Below are positions 14,820 to 16,782 of a stretch of 16,782 bases of DNA, in pieces. The translations under genes and the position numbers were made by a program. This DNA comes from Nitrospina sp. (lineage in GTDB: Bacteria; Nitrospinota; Nitrospinia; Nitrospinales; Nitrospinaceae): assembly GCA_004357435.1 (NCBI GenBank), contig SMVS01000081.1, positions 1 to 16,782 on the forward strand. Direction: 5' to 3'. The notes beneath the pieces are model-generated. The model made no database searches. It had not been told where the DNA came from and saw only the letters and a list, made by a program, of their open reading frames with translations. Position 1 is the stretch's first letter; the number at the start of each line of letters is the position of its first letter.

Positions 14820-15458
14820 ATGGAAGACGATAAAAATGCGGCTACAGAATCCTCCACCAGAGCCTGTGAGCGGATTGATCCCATTCTGGCCCATCTGAAG
14901 ATTGAAGGATTGGATGTGGATATTGAAAAAATCCGATCTCGTTTTGACGAGCTATGGGAATACGAAAAAGCCGATTCTCTTGATTCGCTGGAGGAATATT
15001 ACACCACCCTGGCCCTGTTTATATACACCTGTCACGTCGTTTTGGATGACTACAATTTAAACACCATTAGAGCCCGGGAGCCCATCTCCCGCGCAATAAC
15101 GAACTGGCTGTCACCAGAAATTGAAAAACAGGTGGCTGAAGAAAAAGCCACCGAAAACCCATTCAAAACCTTTGTAGAAAAAAATCAGTCCAGAGTGGAT
15201 GAGTTTTACACTTGGGAATATTTCCTTTTGGAAACCAAAAAGGCCGGAGAAAAAGAATGGAATTTCAAGTTGAAGAAGTGCTGGTTTTCCCAGTTCTACA
15301 TTCGCTTCGGCCGGCCAGATTTCATTCAAACCGCCTGCACCTATTGCCAGGTTCCAGCGGAAGCGCGCAAGGATTATGTGAACCTCAAACTGACCAACAC
15401 CTTCGCGAAATTGGGAACGTTTTGTCAGTTCAAATACACGCCCCATAAAGATTCCTGA
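14820..15458 (+). CDS. Protein of unknown function, possibly related to ATC hydrolase family
   Basis: I do not recognise this 212-residue soluble protein with confidence. The N-terminal two thirds is helical and acidic with no signal peptide. The C-terminal third has conserved-looking spacing: Cys154 in KKCWFSQFYIRFGRPDF, Cys173 and Cys176 in TACTYCQVPA, then NLKLTNTFAKLGTFCQFKY with Cys202. This resembles the C-terminal layout of L-2-amino-thiazoline-4-carboxylic acid hydrolase-like proteins (C…F…G.P…C..D…T.A.G…C.F.). That is a pattern match from memory, not a search result. The start has AAAGGA (14809-14814) 5 nt upstream. The GT-B gene follows in the same direction after about 72 bp, probably in the same transcript. 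Confidence 0.7.
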   Translation: MEDDKNAATESSTRACERIDPILAHLKIEGLDVDIEKIRSRFDELWEYEKADSLDSLEEYYTTLALFIYTCHVVLDDYNLNTIRAREPISRAITNWLSPEIEKQVAEEKATENPFKTFVEKNQSRVDEFYTWEYFLLETKKAGEKEWNFKLKKCWFSQFYIRFGRPDFIQTACTYCQVPAEARKDYVNLKLTNTFAKLGTFCQFKYTPHKDS

Positions 15459-15530
15459 CAGGCTCCAAAATCCCGGTGACATTAACAGCACACTGGAGTC
15501 AATCACCACCTTTTATTTACGGAATCGGCT

Positions 15531-16586
15531 ATCAAACGGATCGCCTATTATATCAGCTCCCATGGCTACGGTCATGCCGCCCGGTCTGCGGCGGTCCTCG
15601 AACAATTGGTGGGCTTATATCAGGTCACCCTCAAAACGGATTTGTCCAGCGAAGCCTTTAAAGGCTGGCCCCCTACCTTCCCTATCGTCAAACAGCAAGT
15701 TGACGCCGGTTGCGCTCAGGATAACTTCATCACGATCAACCCCGGCAAGGCGTTGGCGAACCTCCAAAATTTCTACCAGACCCGGCAGGACCGATTGTCC
15801 TCAGAAGTTCAATGGCTGGCAAACCACACCATCGACCTTGTGGTTTCAGATGTGCCAAGCCTGCCTTTGCAAGCCGCTAAACTTTTTGGCGTGCCGTCCC
15901 TGCTGATTGCCAATTTCACCTGGCACGACATTTACGCGGGATTTCCCGGCGCCGAAGACCAGGCGGAGCTTCTGGCTACACTCAAGGAGGAATACGCGGC
16001 CGCCACCCTTCACATCCTGCCGCAATGCCATATCAAACCCATTGCCGATTCCCCGCAACAAGAGGTCGGATTCATAAGCAAGCAAGGCCGTGACATCCGA
16101 CAACAATTGGAATTGCACGGAGACTTGAACAACAAAACCCTGGTGTTCATTTATTTGGGAGATCTCAATGCCGCCAGTATCCTTTGGAAAAATCTGGAAA
16201 AAATCGAGGAATGCCTGTTCATCACCCGCGATCCTCTGCCCACGAATGTCAACAATCTGTTCGTTCTGGATGACTCGTTCACTTATGTCGACTTGATCGC
16301 CAGCGCGGATATTGTTCTCACCAAAGCCGGGTACTCCACGCTGGCGCTGGCGTTCAACCACGGTAAACCTGTGCTCTCCTGTTCCCGCGAGGGTTTTGGG
16401 GAGTACCCGGCCATCCGCAACTTCCTCGAGGAGCGGCAAGTGGGCCTGATCATTCCTGCCCAGAAATTTTTTGACGGGGATTGGCGAGAGTCCATCCGGC
16501 AGGCAAGTCAATTGACTGTCGCCGGCAAGGTGAAGTTGAATGGCGCCAGGGAAGTGCGCGACATCATCGATTCCCTGTTAGGCTAA
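15531..16586 (+). CDS. GT-B-fold glycosyltransferase-like protein (L-arabinokinase N-terminal-like), probable ATC start
   Basis: The protein has 351 residues if read from ATC 15531. Family N-terminal sequence is present in frame from there: xKRIAYYISSHGYGHAAR, the GHGxGH-type nucleotide-sugar motif with His11 and His15. LVVSDVPSLPLQAAKLFGVP and NFTWHDIYAGF follow, very like the SD…ANFSWDFIYA stretch of the glycosyltransferase-like half of plant L-arabinokinase. The C-terminal donor domain has KAGYSTLALAFNHGKPVL, then EYPAIRNFLEERQVGLI. No ATG, GTG, TTG or CTG exists in frame between the stop at 15483 and TTG 15606. A 15606 start would remove the conserved N-terminus. GGA at 15521-15523 could be the ribosome site. 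The kinase half is absent and the acceptor is unknown. Confidence 0.75.
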   Translation: MKRIAYYISSHGYGHAARSAAVLEQLVGLYQVTLKTDLSSEAFKGWPPTFPIVKQQVDAGCAQDNFITINPGKALANLQNFYQTRQDRLSSEVQWLANHTIDLVVSDVPSLPLQAAKLFGVPSLLIANFTWHDIYAGFPGAEDQAELLATLKEEYAAATLHILPQCHIKPIADSPQQEVGFISKQGRDIRQQLELHGDLNNKTLVFIYLGDLNAASILWKNLEKIEECLFITRDPLPTNVNNLFVLDDSFTYVDLIASADIVLTKAGYSTLALAFNHGKPVLSCSREGFGEYPAIRNFLEERQVGLIIPAQKFFDGDWRESIRQASQLTVAGKVKLNGAREVRDIIDSLLG

Positions 16587-16596
16587 CCGGCAAAAA

Positions 16597-16782
16597 TTAT
16601 TCCACTTGATCGAGGAACAGCACCTGATAGGCGGCCAGGGCTTTTTTAATGCCCCGCGTCATGGAGCGGACGGACAACGTGGCGCCGGTGATGTTGTGGA
16701 TATTGTCAAAAGGGGATTGGGCGTTTTGGCCAAAAAACTGACTCAAAAACGAATCAAACCGCACCTCCCATCCGTGCGGCTC
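16597..16782 (-). CDS. FMN-binding domain protein, C-terminal part (5' end beyond window)
   Basis: A minus-strand frame runs open from the window edge to TAA at 16599-16597 (61 residues seen). It contains PFDNIHNITGATLSVRSM followed by TRGIKKALAAYQVLFL. The (S/T)GATxS motif followed by an amphipathic helix is the signature of FMN-binding domains of the NqrC/RnfG/PceC type, where the Thr of GAT can carry covalently attached FMN (flavinylation by ApbE). The protein could be a periplasmic electron-transfer component or a membrane-anchored FMN protein; only the end is visible. It converges on the GT-B gene with a 10-bp gap and no terminator between them. Confidence 0.65.
   Translation of the reverse strand, partial: EPHGWEVRFDSFLSQFFGQNAQSPFDNIHNITGATLSVRSMTRGIKKALAAYQVLFLDQVE

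Noticed and set aside
15476..15661. Short frame that could supply an upstream start for the GT-B protein through a frameshift
   Set aside because: Its N-terminal residues do not resemble the family, and the conserved N-terminus is already in the main frame, so no frameshift is needed.
1..16782. CRISPR arrays, tRNA/rRNA genes, IS elements, phage or defence genes
   Set aside because: I saw no repeat-spacer pattern, cloverleaf, transposase, integrase or known defence domain on either strand.

Overview
The window looks like a bacterial chromosome segment of intermediate GC content. It is gene dense, free of recognisable mobile elements, and made of full-length housekeeping and cofactor genes. 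The left half is the classical transcription/translation operon nusA-infB-DUF503(ylxP)-rbfA-truB-rpsO-pnp. The right half has smaller units on both strands. Gene content and protein style suggest a Gram-negative-type, deep-branching lineage (a Nitrospinota- or deltaproteobacteria-like genome is my guess). Nothing here fixes the phylum.

Layout: 1-6965 (+) holds the nusA 3' end, infB, ylxP-like, rbfA, truB, rpsO and pnp, closed by a strong intrinsic terminator at 6981-7018. 7051-8467 (-) holds a typical 2-Cys peroxiredoxin, its own terminator, and then surE, whose start codon lies directly behind that terminator. 8726-10399 (+) holds a zinc-type CDF exporter and a PhnP-like metallo-beta-lactamase-fold hydrolase. 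10462-10752 (-) is a small zinc-ribbon/coiled-coil protein of unknown function with a clear extended -10 promoter. 10903-11610 (+) is bioD. 11711-14572 (-) is a cofactor operon, thiO-bioA-queD-like. 14820-16586 (+) holds an unrecognised Cys-containing protein (possibly related to ATC hydrolases) and a GT-B-fold protein resembling the N-terminal part of plant L-arabinokinase. 16597-16782 (-) is the C-terminal end of an FMN-binding-domain protein cut by the window edge.

How the genes work together: the first operon couples transcription elongation (NusA), initiation (IF2), 30S maturation (RbfA, S15), tRNA modification (TruB) and RNA decay (PNPase). BioA and BioD catalyse consecutive steps of biotin synthesis but sit in convergent units with the queD-like gene between them. 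ThiO (thiamine), BioA (biotin) and the QueD-like protein (pterin/deazapurine) form one apparent cofactor operon.

Most noteworthy points: (1) the GT-B gene has its conserved N-terminus in frame well upstream of the first ordinary start codon, which implies an ATC start at 15531 or a lost start; (2) the QueD/PTPS-family protein has Tyr in place of the catalytic Cys while keeping the zinc ligands and the adjacent Glu, which recalls PTPS-III enzymes; (3) a decayed duplication of the 3' end of the MBL gene; (4) surE abuts a terminator and has no Shine-Dalgarno sequence. I found no CRISPR array, tRNA, rRNA, IS element or obvious defence system.
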